Counted from the first letter of the stretch, positions 19,042 through 29,259 are shown. The stretch is DNA of 64,000 nt from Rhynchopus sp. YZ270_cl-10 (GCA_964035575.1 OZ037897.1:310001-374000), one strand, 5' to 3'. Numbers and translations: made by a program. The notes: generated from the letters alone by a model not told the origin.

Positions 19042-19270
19042 GTGGATTTTGGTGGCACGATCTCCTGGCGCCTGCATGCAGTCACGCAGGAGTGGAGGAC
19101 ATCTGGCAGTCGGACCAGTTCCACTCACTGCCTTAAGTTTGAGTGCAACTACGGCGCAGCGGCCCTCCCGCTTGACTGCGCAGCAGGCAGCTTCCGTGAG
19201 AAGCTTGGAAAGTCTGAGTGCTACACAGGAGGGTGGAACGAAGAGACGGACGAAGAAGCGTGTATTTTTC
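19042..19270 (+). pseudogene. Coding-like fragment of unknown origin
   Basis: A GC-rich island with host-like third-position GC. The plus-strand frame starting GTG-GAT-TTT reads GTISWRLHAV, then a Cys-rich stretch (C-x4-C-x11-C-x14-C), as in extracellular modules. There is no ATG, no clear splice site and other frames are also open. It could be an exon fragment or relic. Strand is uncertain. Confidence 0.25.
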
Positions 19271-19620
19271 AATACCATATATGGTTGGTCAAGACGTCGT
19301 CCAGCGTCAGTGTGGAAAAAAAAGGGGGGTAAAGTGAGTGGGGAGAGGATAGATGGCTTTTTGTTCTGCTGTTTCAGGGCTAGAAAATAAAAAGAGAGAA
19401 AAAAAAATTGTGGTGGTGTTTGGGGAGGCAGCTCTCCCCCCCACCCTCCTCACAAGAAAAAATATCACAATGTCCCTACCTTTGGTGAGACTCACCGTTT
19501 TTTTGATAGGTTTTTGAGAGGTTCACCCTCAGTGTGGAAAAAAATATATATCTGGAAAGAAAGAACGTGAATCTGAGAAAACGACTGCTAAGCTTTGAGG
19601 GGGGGGGGGAAACTTTTTAC

Positions 19621-19730
19621 CCCTAGATCCCTAGATCCCTAGATCCCTAGATCCCTAGATCCCTAGATCCCTAGATCCCTAGATCCCTAGATCCCTAGAT
19701 CCCTAGATCCCTAGATCCCTAGATCCCTAG
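19621..19730 (+). repeat. (CCCTAGAT)n satellite
   Basis: About 13.75 perfect copies of an 8-bp unit. The reverse complement, ATCTAGGG, resembles TTTAGGG-type telomeric units but differs from them. Confidence 0.95.
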
Positions 19731-19767
19731 TAGCACCACACATAGACAGATACTTTATTTTTCTTTC

Positions 19768-19802
19768 AAAAAAGAAGTTGAAAGTGCAAAAAACGCCACC
19801 AT
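19768..19802 (-). repeat. TTTGCACTTTCAACTTC repeat fragment
   Basis: Short copy of the GTGAGGCGTTTGCAC/TTTCAACTTC family, ending in a T-run on the coding strand. Confidence 0.45.
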
Positions 19803-19879
19803 TTTTTTCTCTCCCAGCACAGGGCAATGAGAAGCACTAACTTTTTGCGTTCTATTCCTTTTTCCTCCTCCTCCCTCAT

Positions 19880-21536
19880 TCACTCCTCAGCCGCTGCACT
19901 GGAAGCGGAGTCCGGAACATCCGAGGACGTCATCGACTCTGACCGCGACCTCTGCGCCTTCGCTCTGAGCTGATTCCACTTTTCCCTGTACTGCTGATAC
20001 CTGGCACTGTCGTTTTGGAGGTCCTTCGCTAGCGCCTTGTACAATGCCTCAGTCTGCTTCAGGGCTGCCTCCCTGCTGGCCTCTCTCCGGGCATGCTGCG
20101 AGGACACCTCACTGAGCTTCGCGTGGAGGGCGGTGTAGAGCTGCTCGATGTGGAAGGCGGTAACCACGGGTGCACGGAGGACCGCAAAAGACGCTTCGCA
20201 AAGCTCCCAGAACGGCACCACAGCGTCTGCAGGCGACGTAGTCCCTGTGGTCAGCTCCTTCGGAAGGCGTGGCGGAGGCGGTGGTGCCTGCTGCTCCTCA
20301 GCTTCTCTCGGCTGTACACTCTTTTGGGTTTGCAGCCGCCGCCACGTGGCAGCGTACTTCGCAATCGCCACCCGGGTCTCATGAAGTCTCGTTCTCGCAA
20401 GCTCGTGTTTTTCTACTAATCTCTCTCGTCTCTCTCGTGTAGTGGTGTCGGACCGTTCCAAGCCGCTTCGTGTGGATGCGATTTCTGCTCGAAGTTGGGT
20501 GACGAAATCTTCGAGGTCGGTTTCGCCAAGACTGCTCTCCTTGGAGCAGCGTGACAAGGCCTTCTTGAAGTGGCGTGAGCAGTTCTGCCAGAAGAGCTCG
20601 AGGGCGGTGCGGTGGGGCTGTTGCTGCTGCTTCTCTGGGGAGGTGCTGACGCTGTCCTGCTTGCGCTCCGCCATCGCAGCTTCAAAATGCCGGAGGGATG
20701 CTTCATGGCCACGTGCCTGAAAAAAAATTTGAGGTAAAAAATCTCAAAAAAATAGAGAACTTAACACTCAATAGAGGCGATAAAACCCATGGGGAGAGAG
20801 AGGTTGTGAAACGCACAACACCCCTCGACCTTGAGGAGGAGTGGCTCTCTGCAGGCGTGGTTCGTCCCCCAGAACCGTTCAAAAAATGCGTTCTATTTCC
20901 ATTTCATGAGGTGACAAAAAAAACTAAACATAACATTATACCAACTGATCTGTCTTTACTACTCTACTACTATGTCTTTTTTCGTTGACCGCAGCCATTT
21001 AGGCTCTTTGCCTATGACGCACATGATAATGGATGAGGGGGAGGATTCAAAAGGAAAAAGCGTAAAGACAGATCTATCGTTGGTTTTAAATATGTTTAGT
21101 TTCCAATCACACTTCGTGTGTGCAAAAAAATTTAACATACCTGCTGCAAATGCTGCCCCTGAAGGAGCGCTAGCGTTTCTTGCACAACGTTGACACTCCT
21201 CCCAAACGCTGTTGTCGAAGGCGGTCGCAAGGTGCTGCCTGCGAGGCGGGAGTACCGTGAGGCTCGGATTCTCTCGCTGAGGTGCTCCTGCGTTGCGTTC
21301 ATCTGTGCGTCCTTCTCTTCAAAACGCCGTGCCGCGTCACCATACCCTGCTGCAGCTGCCCGATGTGCGGCCACCACCTCCTCCCTAAATACCCCCTTCT
21401 CCGACTGTTCTTCTGCAGCAACACTCACCTCGTGTGCAGTGACATAAACACCCGGAGAAGGTGTCGCGTACTCAACAAAACGCTGTCCACCACCTCCTCC
21501 GCGAATCCCAAGCCTCCCCCACTGTGCCTGATCCAT
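19880..21536 (-). CDS. Coiled-coil protein, two exons
   Basis: 410 aa in two exons, 21141-21536 (132 codons) and 19880-20716 (279 codons with stop). The 424-nt intron has donor GTATGT at 21140 and acceptor TTTTTTTTCAG ending at 20717, phase 0. The junction ...QGQHLQQ-ARGHEASLRHFEAA... continues a helical heptad pattern, which supports one gene rather than two. Exon 1 begins MDQAQWGRLGIRGGGGG and contains a possible tyrosine/loop region, then helix. Exon 2 has two coiled-coil blocks (~residues 180-270 and 330-395) around a Pro-rich linker, and ends in a Ser/Glu-rich acidic tail. No catalytic motif is seen and I do not recognise the family; the architecture suits a scaffold. The intron carries a dispersed repeat (20785-20925). 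Confidence 0.75.
20785..20925 (+). repeat. GTTGTG-hairpin repeat, intronic copy
   Basis: Same ~145-bp family as 3201-3350, here wholly within the 424-nt intron. Both hairpins are kept (GTTGTG-AAACG-CACAAC and GGTTC...GAACC). Confidence 0.75.
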
Positions 21537-21846
21537 GAAGAGGGGTTATTGGAGGGCTAAACCTTCCCCCGTGTTGGAAAAAATGTGCAAAAAAAGAAGG
21601 GAAAAAAGAGAGAAAGAAAAATGCTCGAAGAAAAATGTCCCCAGCTAGAAAGAATTTGGGGAAGGAAAGATTAAAACTTTTGGTTTCCCTAAATGGTAGG
21701 TGAAAAACGCAGCGGGGGGGAGCTGAGAGTGTATGAGGGAGGGGATGTAATATTGTGTTGCTTGGCCCCCTCCTGGAGTGGTGGTTGTTTGTTTGTTTGT
21801 TTGTTTGTTTGCTTTTTCCCCCTTATACGCTATGCAGTGTTCTTAG

Positions 21847-21887
21847 AAACCCGAATTGTATAGCCAACGGCTATACTATTCGGGTTT
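21847..21887 (+). repeat. Long hairpin, 19-bp arms
   Basis: Arms 21847-21865 and 21869-21887 around a 3-nt loop (AAC), with a single mismatch. The tips read AAACCCGAAT and ATTCGGGTTT. It lies about 310 bp upstream of the coiled-coil gene start. Confidence 0.85.
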
Positions 21888-23040
21888 ATACGGGGAGGGG
21901 TGAAAGCAAAAATGTGGTGAAAAGAGGAGAGGGTGGTGTACCCTTTTTTTGAAATGGTATTTTATAAAGATATGAACCCCGCTCCCCATCCCACCCCCCC
22001 AAACACACGACTAATACTGGCCTGTTTTTTTATTTTTAAAATATTCGTAGAAGCTTATTCGAACAAAGAAAAGTGGTAGCTCACGCTATCCCAACTCCCC
22101 CACATAACGCACAAAGCAATACTGGGCAAAATAAACACACCCACTGTATGTCTTTCTTCACCCAACCAAAAGCCCCTCACAAACCTACACTGTCGTGAGG
22201 TGAAAATACAAAAAGGGTACCCATTTTTCAAAAAAAAGTATCTCTCTCAGCTGGAAAAAAAAAAGCGCGAGAGTCTGATGCGAAAGAGTTCAAAATACAC
22301 AAAGAAGAGATGATAAAAAGTTGTGCAGACACCCTACTGCACAAAAGTAGTGCAGCTTTCCAAGGTGGCTAACCATGTCCCCGCTCGAAGCGTTTCAAGG
22401 GTCAGCGCGCCTTTCAAAAAGAGACGACTACGTCACCGACACAAAGGGAGGAACTGTATTCGCCCCGTCACCCAGATGATCACAAAAGAATGTACGAGGT
22501 TTGCATGCGACCCATCTCGTGTCCTAAGGCAAGCTCAGTGAGAACAGAAATCTCACGTAGAGCATAAGGGTAAAAGCTTGCTCGATACATGATCTTCAGT
22601 ACTGTTAAACATAATAGGTACTATTCGGCACAGGAATTCCCCTATAACATCAAATACACATGTTGCTATCAAAACACACATCTCGCAGAACCATTTGGTA
22701 AGCGGAGCCTAGGCCGGCCTCGAAACCCAGTACACCTTACCCCAGCTTCGATCCTGCACACTAAAAGGGGATGGGATGGTAAAGTTGGGTTAGCGTGTAT
22801 GGCACTACAAGGGAAGGCATGCAACGCAAAAAACAAAAAACAAAAAAAATCATAAAAAAGACTCAACGGAACACAAGAAAAATAATGCCAGCGGATTTTT
22901 TTTTCAAAAAAGAGAGGACCCAGGCGCGGTATCCACGAAGATGGAGAAGGAGGTGACGGCTGCATGGAGTTCACACAGGGTGGTGTCTACACATTGTCAA
23001 AAAATTTCCCCCCCAAAAAAAAGAGAGAAAAAAAATAGTA

Positions 23041-23109
23041 GTTGTTGATGCAGGCACAGCTTCGACTGACCCACAGTACGATGCCAGCCCCCCGGACGAA
23101 AGCACAAAA
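23041..23109 (+). repeat. GTTGTTGATGCA repeat, copy 1
   Basis: About 68 bp shared with 33894-33959, including CGACTGACCCAC and GTACGATGCCA. Function unknown. Confidence 0.7.
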
Positions 23110-23360
23110 TGTTTTCTTTTTTGGCTAAGATCAAACACCTAAGTCTCTGTGATTTAGCAAGCAGGGGACATCCCCTGTCCCTCATTTGCAAAGAGGTACG
23201 GTACTGGGTCCATGCTGGAAAAAAGGGCAAAAAAAAAGCTTTCTGGGGGAATAATTTAAATGATGGGAAGAGTCTTTAGACAGGCACCTGCTAATTTATT
23301 GGTCTGGTCCTTTAGGTTTTCCGATGCCAGAACAACGACAGGAGCGGGAGCTGTGTGGAG

Positions 23361-23400
23361 GTTTATAAGATGAACCCTAAGCCTCTAACATCAAGCTTGA
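23361..23400 (+). repeat. CCTCTCGTG stem-loop element, degenerate
   Basis: GTTTATAAGATGAACCCTAA then GCCTCTAACATCAAGCTTG. The left part is intact, while the core and 3' arm are changed. Confidence 0.5.
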
Positions 23401-23904
23401 CCTGTGAAATGTACCCTGCGTCTGGGCAAAAAAAAATGATTGACAATGAAATCCGTGGTTGTCTGTAGAAGAAGAAAAAGAAGAAAAAGAAGAAGTTTGA
23501 AGAAGATGAACACCTACTCTACACAAAGGAAAAGGCATGGGGTGGTCAGTCTAGGGTTGTTGAAACGAAAGGATCTGGGGGATGGGGGGGGGGGGAGCCC
23601 CCCAGGACCTTCATTCACAATCGGTATCTGTTTTGTTATATTTGTTCAGCTAGAAAGGTCTTTTTTTTTTTCTTTGCGTGTTCTTCTTTTCTCCAAAAGG
23701 AAGAAAAGAAGCCATTCTATATAAATATCTGAATGGAAAAAAAGCGAAGCACAGAAAGAGAGAGCAGATGCGAGGATGCCAGACAGATTATTTAAAACAA
23801 CAAGAGAGAGACTTTTTAAACCCGTACAATGTACAATGGGTTTCTCTCTCTCCCCTGAGACTACTACGATCCTCCAGCCTATCAGGTGGGCGATGTACAA
23901 AAAA

Positions 23905-24110
23905 AAAAATAGAAAACGACTTCAGGATATGACAGTAAAAATGAAATGAAAAAACACTTTTTCGTTTATCGCACCCGCAAAAGGTTTGTGTTTTTTTTCA
24001 CTGATGAAACGTGAGTGAGGTGTATGTTAGTGGAAAAACCAAATACGCTAAAGCGGGCACGCACCATCCGTCGTTTTCCATTTCTATTCGTCAATGCTTG
24101 ATAACACAAG
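23905..24110 (+). repeat. ~200-bp dispersed repeat, copy 1
   Basis: Starts AAATAGAAAACGACTTCAGG and ends CAATGCTTGATAACACAA. Roughly 90% identical to 31549-31740 apart from small indels. No ORF, no tRNA-like boxes recognised. Confidence 0.85.
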
Positions 24111-24231
24111 AAAAAAAAAATGGCGGGAACGAAACTTCCCTTTGCTTACACACTGTCAGTCGTTTCTATTTCATATTGCCAAGAATTTGGTACCGTAAAT
24201 GTAAAAGTGTTGGAACGAACGAGCGTTTTTT

Positions 24232-24290
24232 TTTTTGGTATTTTGAAAACTTGGTTGTATTAGTGTAGACATCCGAGGATGAACTCCACT
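24232..24290 (+). repeat. TTGGTTGTATTAGTGTAG repeat, copy 1
   Basis: About 50 bp related to 42840-42896; both follow a T-run and end in CTCCAC. Confidence 0.6.
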
Positions 24291-24583
24291 ATTCTTCCTT
24301 TTAAATGTGAGTTTCTTTACAAATAGTACAAAAAAAGAGAGAAAAAAAGCCGTTTGAAATAAAGCTGCCATCCGAGAGGGTCTGGAATGCACTACTAGTG
24401 CGTGTAAAAACAAAACAAAAAATGATTTATTTTAAAAAAACTCGTGTGGCCAAATTGCCTCCAGAGTCAGAGTGCGAGCAGATTTTTTTTTTTTCTTTTG
24501 TAAATCTGGGTCGTGAGGAAAGATGAAGTAAGTGCTGATGGAATGTGTGTTTTTTTTGTGCATGGGTGAGCTGTGTTGCTTTC

Positions 24584-24660
24584 TTTTTTTTTGATAAATT
24601 GTTGGAGTAGTGTAGTTGCCTTGGTTGTGTTGCCACAGTTGTGCAATCTTCACTGTTTTT
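24584..24660 (+). repeat. GTAGTGTAGTTGCCT repeat, copy 1
   Basis: About 75 bp, starts TTTGATAAATTG and continues GGTTGTGTTGCCACAG. Related to 33543-33632. Confidence 0.65.
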
Positions 24661-24672
24661 TTTTCGTCCCCG

Positions 24673-24710
24673 CCTGATTTTTTACCCCGCGTACAAGGGT
24701 AAAAATCAGG
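24673..24710 (+). repeat. CCTGATTTTTACCC hairpin, short form
   Basis: Arms CCTGATTTTTTACCC and GGGTAAAAATCAGG around CGCGTACAA. A longer-loop relative lies at 41183-41238. Confidence 0.8.
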
Positions 24711-24937
24711 TGGCCCCCTTCCTGCCAAAGAAAAAAACTAAAGAAATGTGTTTGCAGGACGAACCTAAATTTTACGTTGCTTCGTCACCTTAAATAAATG
24801 ATCAGAACCGGGCGGGTTTGGTGGCTGCGGGGTGGGGTATGTGTGTGGTATCTGTTTGAAATTAGATTTTTTAACCAAATTCCTATGGGACATAACAAAA
24901 ACGTAATACAACGATCAGCCCCAAAAACAAAATTGCA

Positions 24938-24970
24938 AGATGAATGTACCTCTCGTGCACACACATCTAA
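24938..24970 (+). repeat. CCTCTCGTG stem-loop element
   Basis: Arms AGATGAATGTA and CACACACATCT around CCTCTCGTG (24949-24957). The outer five base pairs match those of 41762-41793, but the inner arm differs. Confidence 0.65.
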
Positions 24971-25231
24971 TAAAAATCAGGTGTGCGCCATAAAATGTGT
25001 GTCAAAGAAGGATTCACGTCGGCCACGTAAAAACTATAGTGAAGTTGAAAAAGGGGGATGTGGGGGGATGTGACGCTGGATAACGCGCAGACACCTCTGG
25101 GCTGCAGGGAAAAGAACCCTTTCCTCAAAGCGCTCCCGAGTGCAGCTGGTTTGACTATCGAACTGTCGAAAAGGGGGGGGAAGTGGGCGCTGCGGATAGC
25201 AGGCACAAAAATATTGTAGGGTTTTTTTAAA

Positions 25232-25266
25232 AGTTGACTAAGCCTCTCTCGCTCGGTAGTCACAAG
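25232..25266 (+). repeat. CCTCTCTCG stem-loop element
   Basis: GTTGACTA and TAGTCAC pair around AGCCTCTCTCGCTCGG. The core carries an extra TC. Confidence 0.6.
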
Positions 25267-26176
25267 AGTTATTTCATCATTCTTTTCTAAACGAAAAGAA
25301 GGCAAAGAGGGTGCGAAAAATGTACCCAGTCACAAGGAAAAATAAAGAGGGGATATGGGAAAGGGAAAAAGACAGACCTGAACATATAAAACATAAAAAG
25401 CGAAGCCAAAAAAAAAAAATACTTTTTGGTGTGTTCCGGGGTATCGGAAAATACAAATTTTCACCAATCTTCACCAATCTTCACCAATTTTCACAAAATT
25501 TCACAACATAAGTTTTGGCCATTTTTTTGTGAAGAATTGTGAAGAGTTGTGAATAGTTGTGAAAAGTTGTGAAGAGTTGTGAATTGAAATGAAAATTTGG
25601 ATGAAAAAAACACAGATGTTGTGAAGAGTTGTGAACAGTTGTGAAGAGTTGTGAATTGGAGGGAAAAAAAGGGGGGTGTTTTTTTCCAGGGGTTTTTGCA
25701 GGACTGGTCAGGTAAAGTGTGCTGTGCAGAGGGCTAGCTAGCCTGGGTCCGTGGGTCAAGCTGACCGTACCACCCCACCCCCTGTGCGGAGGAGGACGAC
25801 GGAAGTCCGCGGCGTGTTCGTTTGTTGCCTTTTTTTTTCAACATGTTCGCAACTCTCAAGAAAGTAGCGTACCGTGCGCCTGCGACGCAGCTAAAAATTA
25901 CGAGCGGTAGCCCACAGCTCTACCCGAAATGTTGCGTACCGTGGCTTCGCTAGAAAAGTTTTGTACCAGTGGCACTACCACTTTTCCCCCTGTTTTTTGT
26001 ACCGTTTTACCCAAAACACAGCTGGGCACAACTAGCACCCTACTCACCTGAACTGTGCCTTTATTAGGCACACTTTCAGCACACTTTCAGCACACTTTCA
26101 GCACAAGTACACACAATTAACCACAATTACACCTAAGTTGCTCTGGGGGAAATAATGGTACACCACCCGACAGGAC

Positions 26177-26362
26177 TACTGTACTGTACTGTACTGTACT
26201 GTACTGTACTGTACTGTACTGTACTGTACTGTACTGTACTGTACTGTACTGTACTGTACTGTACTGTACTGTACTGTACTGTACTGTACTGTACTGTACT
26301 GTACTGTACTGTACTGTACTGTACTGTACTGTACTGTACTGTACTGTACTGTACTGTACTGT
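26177..26362 (+). repeat. (GTACT)n satellite
   Basis: About 37 perfect copies of a 5-bp unit inside the TIR element. Confidence 0.97.
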
Positions 26363-27019
26363 GCAGAAATTTGACAGACTGCACTGCCCTATACACAGAC
26401 TTTCTGGATTCCAAAGTCGAATTTCTTGTACTAGCTATGCTCCCTGGTTAATGGCTATAGCGATGTGCCTCTTATTGACCCTCTTATAGGACTCGAATTG
26501 TGCTCTAACTGCCGAATGCTCTAATTAGAGTCTGATTAGAGCGCAATGCATATTTAACCGGTGTTTAAAAACAAGGAGCCAGACAGTTCACCTTCGGGCA
26601 TAAGGCGTGCCCCGGCAGAATATCGTTTTGATCCCGTTAACTACGGTGCCACAGTTGGCCCAGCTGGTCACTTTATTCCAAGGAAGTCAAAAAACCGTGA
26701 ATGAGGGAACGATAAATAAGGGTAACTGAAGGGGGAAATTGAATTTTGATGAGCCCAAAAACAAGGTTTTATTGTCCCGTTGTCAAAATCTCTGCCCACA
26801 CCCACTCCCCGAGAGAACCAACAATTCTCTAGCTGACTTCTTTAATAATCCCCACCAAAAAGGCGGATAAGACGAAAGGAGACGAAGTAACCGCCAAGGA
26901 CTCACCAGTGCGTCGATCCAAAAAGAGGTCCATCATGTGTGAGAGATGCAAAACAACCACCGCCATAATGGAATTAACCTGTAGGTTAACCTCACACAGG
27001 ACAGTCTCGTCGCCCACAA

Positions 27020-27101
27020 AGGTCAATATTACACTCCGGATTCTGGGGACAATTTTTGGCCGAAAATGGGCCGCCTATTAGTGACCGGGCTCATATTTTC
27101 C
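27020..27101 (+). repeat. GGCCGAAAATGGG repeat, copy 2
   Basis: Related to 5528-5615. It lies inside the TIR element, just left of the 21-bp hairpin. Confidence 0.6.
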
Positions 27102-27114
27102 GAAAGGGTAAATT

Positions 27115-27184
27115 GCGATAACACGTATACTTTTTTTTTTTTGATTTGCGATAACACGTACACAAAAAGTATACGTGTTATCGC
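27115..27184. repeat. Perfect 21-bp inverted repeat
   Basis: Arms 27115-27135 and 27164-27184 are perfect complements (GCGATAACACGTATAC plus T5 on the left). A related GCGATAACACGTACAC lies in the loop, and a weaker copy follows the right arm. Confidence 0.9.
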
Positions 27185-27536
27185 GAAAAAGTGTACGTGT
27201 TTTCGCGAATAAAAACGTAAGTGTTTTCCCAGGTACCCAAGTACACAAGTACACAGGTAAGTCGTCACACAGACAACCACAGCCAACCCGCCAGTCACTG
27301 AAAAGTGACCAGACAGTCCACTTGACAAATACAAAGTGTCCACGTGGGGCATTCATGCACTGTGAAGAAAATCAAATATCCTGTAGCCAGGTACCCAGGT
27401 TCCCAGACCCACGCAGTGGCACATTACCGCAAGTGTGAGTGACCCACACAGACGGAATGTCCAACCAACGTCCTCCAAAAGGTGTCCTGTACCTACCTGG
27501 GTACCTGGGTGCCCAGGCACCACCCAGACTTCGCCA

Positions 27537-27636
27537 CTTCACAACTCTTCACAACTCTTTACAACTCTTCACAACTCTTCACAACTTTTCACAACTTTTC
27601 ACAACTTTTCACAACTCTTCACAACTCTTCACATAC
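27537..27636 (+). repeat. TTCACAACTC decamer array
   Basis: About ten copies of a 10-bp unit in the right subterminal part of the TIR element. The inverted counterpart is at 25530-25660. Confidence 0.85.
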
Positions 27637-27718
27637 ACGTTTTTGTGAAAATTTGTGAAGAGTTGTGAATTGAAATGAAAATTTGTATTTTTCGATACCC
27701 CGGAACACACCACTTTTT

Positions 27719-28139
27719 TTCAAAAAGACAAAGGGAAACAGCGTTAAGCATGAAGGGTAATGTTGGAGGGGGTTTTTTTTTCTTAACACAAGGTAGTTAG
27801 ACCACAGAAAAAAAAGTGAATTTGTTGAAAGGTGCCAACCTGGGAAAAGCCCCCCTCTCCATACGTGGGACAAAAAAAAAGAGGCCCTGAGATGGGAAAA
27901 ATAAATACCCTTTCCCCCAAAATACTTACGTGTTTTTACTCCTTTGCTGTTTCTTTGGATTTCGTTCGAAGAAAAAAAACATTTCTTGACAACATTTTGC
28001 CCCCCCATATTTTCAAAAAAAAAAAACTACTATTTTTCGGACCACAAATTGGACCACAATGCAGAACCCCACACTCCACTCCATTTTTTCCCCCCCTCCC
28101 CTCCCAATTTTCCCCCTCCCTCCCTCCCTCCCTCCCTCC
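27719..28139. other. Spacer between the TIR element and the VASt-like gene
   Basis: No gene. It ends in (CCCT)n and C-runs at about 28090-28140, directly downstream of the VASt-like gene's stop; on the coding strand this is a G-rich run. Confidence 0.6.
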
Positions 28140-29111
28140 CTACACCCTGACCTGCTCTAATTGAATGATCTGAGTGGTAGCTTTGGGAGGTGCGACTGAT
28201 CCGACTAGGGCGGAGAAGAGCCAGAACACTACGATGAGGACGAGGAGGAGTAACGCCCGCACACGTTTCCTCGACGCACGTTGCGACGACGACGACGACG
28301 GCGAGACCGGGACCTCCACGGCGCGCATCTTCGCCTCCACCCCCTTCGTCGGCGACCGCATCGCCGGCACGCTGTGCACCGCATTCGCCACCACCACCAG
28401 GGGCCTCGCCTCCTCCACATCCACCTCACTGTTCGGCACCGACGCTGGCGTCGCAGACGACCCACTCGACGACTCCAACCCACACTGCACAGACGAGCTA
28501 TCACACACTGTACTCGGCGAAAACCTCCCAGACCCAGACGACCCCAACCCCCCACTCTCGAGCTCCGCCATCGCGACCGCCCTCGGCAACACCTTCGGCA
28601 ACAACCCTTGTCTCTCTGAGGTAAACGCAAACAGCTTCTGCGGGAGCCCGGTCATCTCCCTCTCTACCACCTTATCGACTGCCGACCGGAGCAGCCACGA
28701 GACGCTGGTCAAATCGTACTGATACACTACTGTGCATACGATATGCGACCCAGCTGTGGTGGGAGCTATGCTGTACTTAGCGGATACCTTAGTTGAGTTT
28801 GCAAGGGGTCCTCCTGTGGTGTCCACCTGAGAAGTGACGGACCATCCATTGGCCACGCGTTGTGATGTTTCTGCGACGCTAACCAAAGAAGCCCCTTGGC
28901 GCAGAACAATCGATTCCTTGAACGAATACTCGCTCCTCCGCCTGTACGTTGTGTTCCCCTCTGCCGTCCAGTCTGCCGCTATTTTAATGCCAATCCGGTT
29001 CTGGCTCTCCTGAAACTGCTGAAAGCATTCATTGCTAAACAGGATGCTAAAGGTTTTGTCGGGGCACAAAGGAAACGCAAACTCTGCGGTCGACGTCCCT
29101 GATTTCAGCAT
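28140..29111 (-). CDS. Tail-anchored VASt/START-like lipid-transfer protein
   Basis: 323 aa from ATG 29109-29111. The frame is open 73 codons further up, but that stretch overlaps the repeat module at 29260-29344 and looks non-coding. Residues ~10-165 fit the VASt (START-related) pattern: FPLCPDKTFSILF, ADWTAEGNTTYRRR, ETSQRV, a run of alternating beta residues and a closing helix SVSWLLRSAVDKVVERE. A Ser-rich linker follows (~180-280). Next comes a single hydrophobic helix (~288-310, RALLLLVLIVVFWLF) flanked by Arg/Lys, and 13 more residues. That is a C-terminal tail anchor, as in ER-anchored sterol-transfer Lam/GRAMD1 proteins, but no GRAM domain is visible. Expected site: ER membrane contacts. 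The fold call is by pattern only. Regulation: CACGAGAGG module 149 bp upstream. Confidence 0.75.
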   Translation of the reverse strand: MLKSGTSTAEFAFPLCPDKTFSILFSNECFQQFQESQNRIGIKIAADWTAEGNTTYRRRSEYSFKESIVLRQGASLVSVAETSQRVANGWSVTSQVDTTGGPLANSTKVSAKYSIAPTTAGSHIVCTVVYQYDLTSVSWLLRSAVDKVVEREMTGLPQKLFAFTSERQGLLPKVLPRAVAMAELESGGLGSSGSGRFSPSTVCDSSSVQCGLESSSGSSATPASVPNSEVDVEEARPLVVVANAVHSVPAMRSPTKGVEAKMRAVEVPVSPSSSSSQRASRKRVRALLLLVLIVVFWLFSALVGSVAPPKATTQIIQLEQVRV

Positions 29112-29259
29112 TATAAAAAAAAAAACTTCACACACTAAGTAAGAACAGTAAAAAAGGGGGGTATGCGTGGGTAAGGTGCGAAGTGTGTATTGGTCGCGTA
29201 TTGGGTGCTGTGACACCTGGGGGTTGCTGTGGTGGTGATTGGTGTGCAAAAAAGTTTGC

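Larger units (their letters stand above)
18928..19879. other. Spacer with a coding-like island and an 8-bp satellite
   Basis: Contains a GC-rich open island at 19030-19280 (listed separately), the (CCCTAGAT)n array and a fragment of the TTTCAACTTC repeat at 19768-19802. No assignable gene. Confidence 0.45.
21537..25420. other. Large gene-poor spacer
   Basis: 3.9 kb with no supportable gene. It holds a 19-bp-arm hairpin (21847-21887), copies of several dispersed families (23041-23109, 23361-23400, 23905-24110, 24232-24290, 24584-24660), the CCTGATTTTTACCC hairpin (24673-24710) and stem-loops at 24938 and 25232. Confidence 0.5.
25428..27711. mobile_element. Non-autonomous TIR DNA element, 2284 bp
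   Basis: Terminal inverted repeats of ~35 bp (25428-25462 and 27677-27711) begin GGTGTGTTCCGGGGTATCG and differ at one position. The flanks carry a 7-bp target duplication ACTTTTT (25421-25427 and 27712-27718). Subterminal arrays of a ~10-bp unit (GTTGTGAAGA on the left, TTCACAACTC on the right) are in opposite orientation, as transposase-binding repeats often are. Inside are a (GTACT)n satellite, a 21-bp perfect hairpin and a GGCCGAAAATGGG repeat. No ORF looks like a transposase, so movement would need a partner elsewhere. I cannot assign the superfamily; near-identical TIRs suggest recent movement. Confidence 0.8.

Noticed and set aside
19621-19730. (CCCTAGAT)n as a telomere
   Set aside because: Short, internal and flanked by genes on both sides; at most an interstitial telomere-like satellite.
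22680-22770. tRNA-like stretch (GGTAAGCGGAGCC...TTCGATCC)
   Set aside because: No cloverleaf with matching acceptor, D and anticodon arms could be built. No tRNA or rRNA gene was recognised in the window.
26133-26451. Open frames of tandem VLYCT / STVQY type
   Set aside because: Pure translation of the (GTACT)n satellite.
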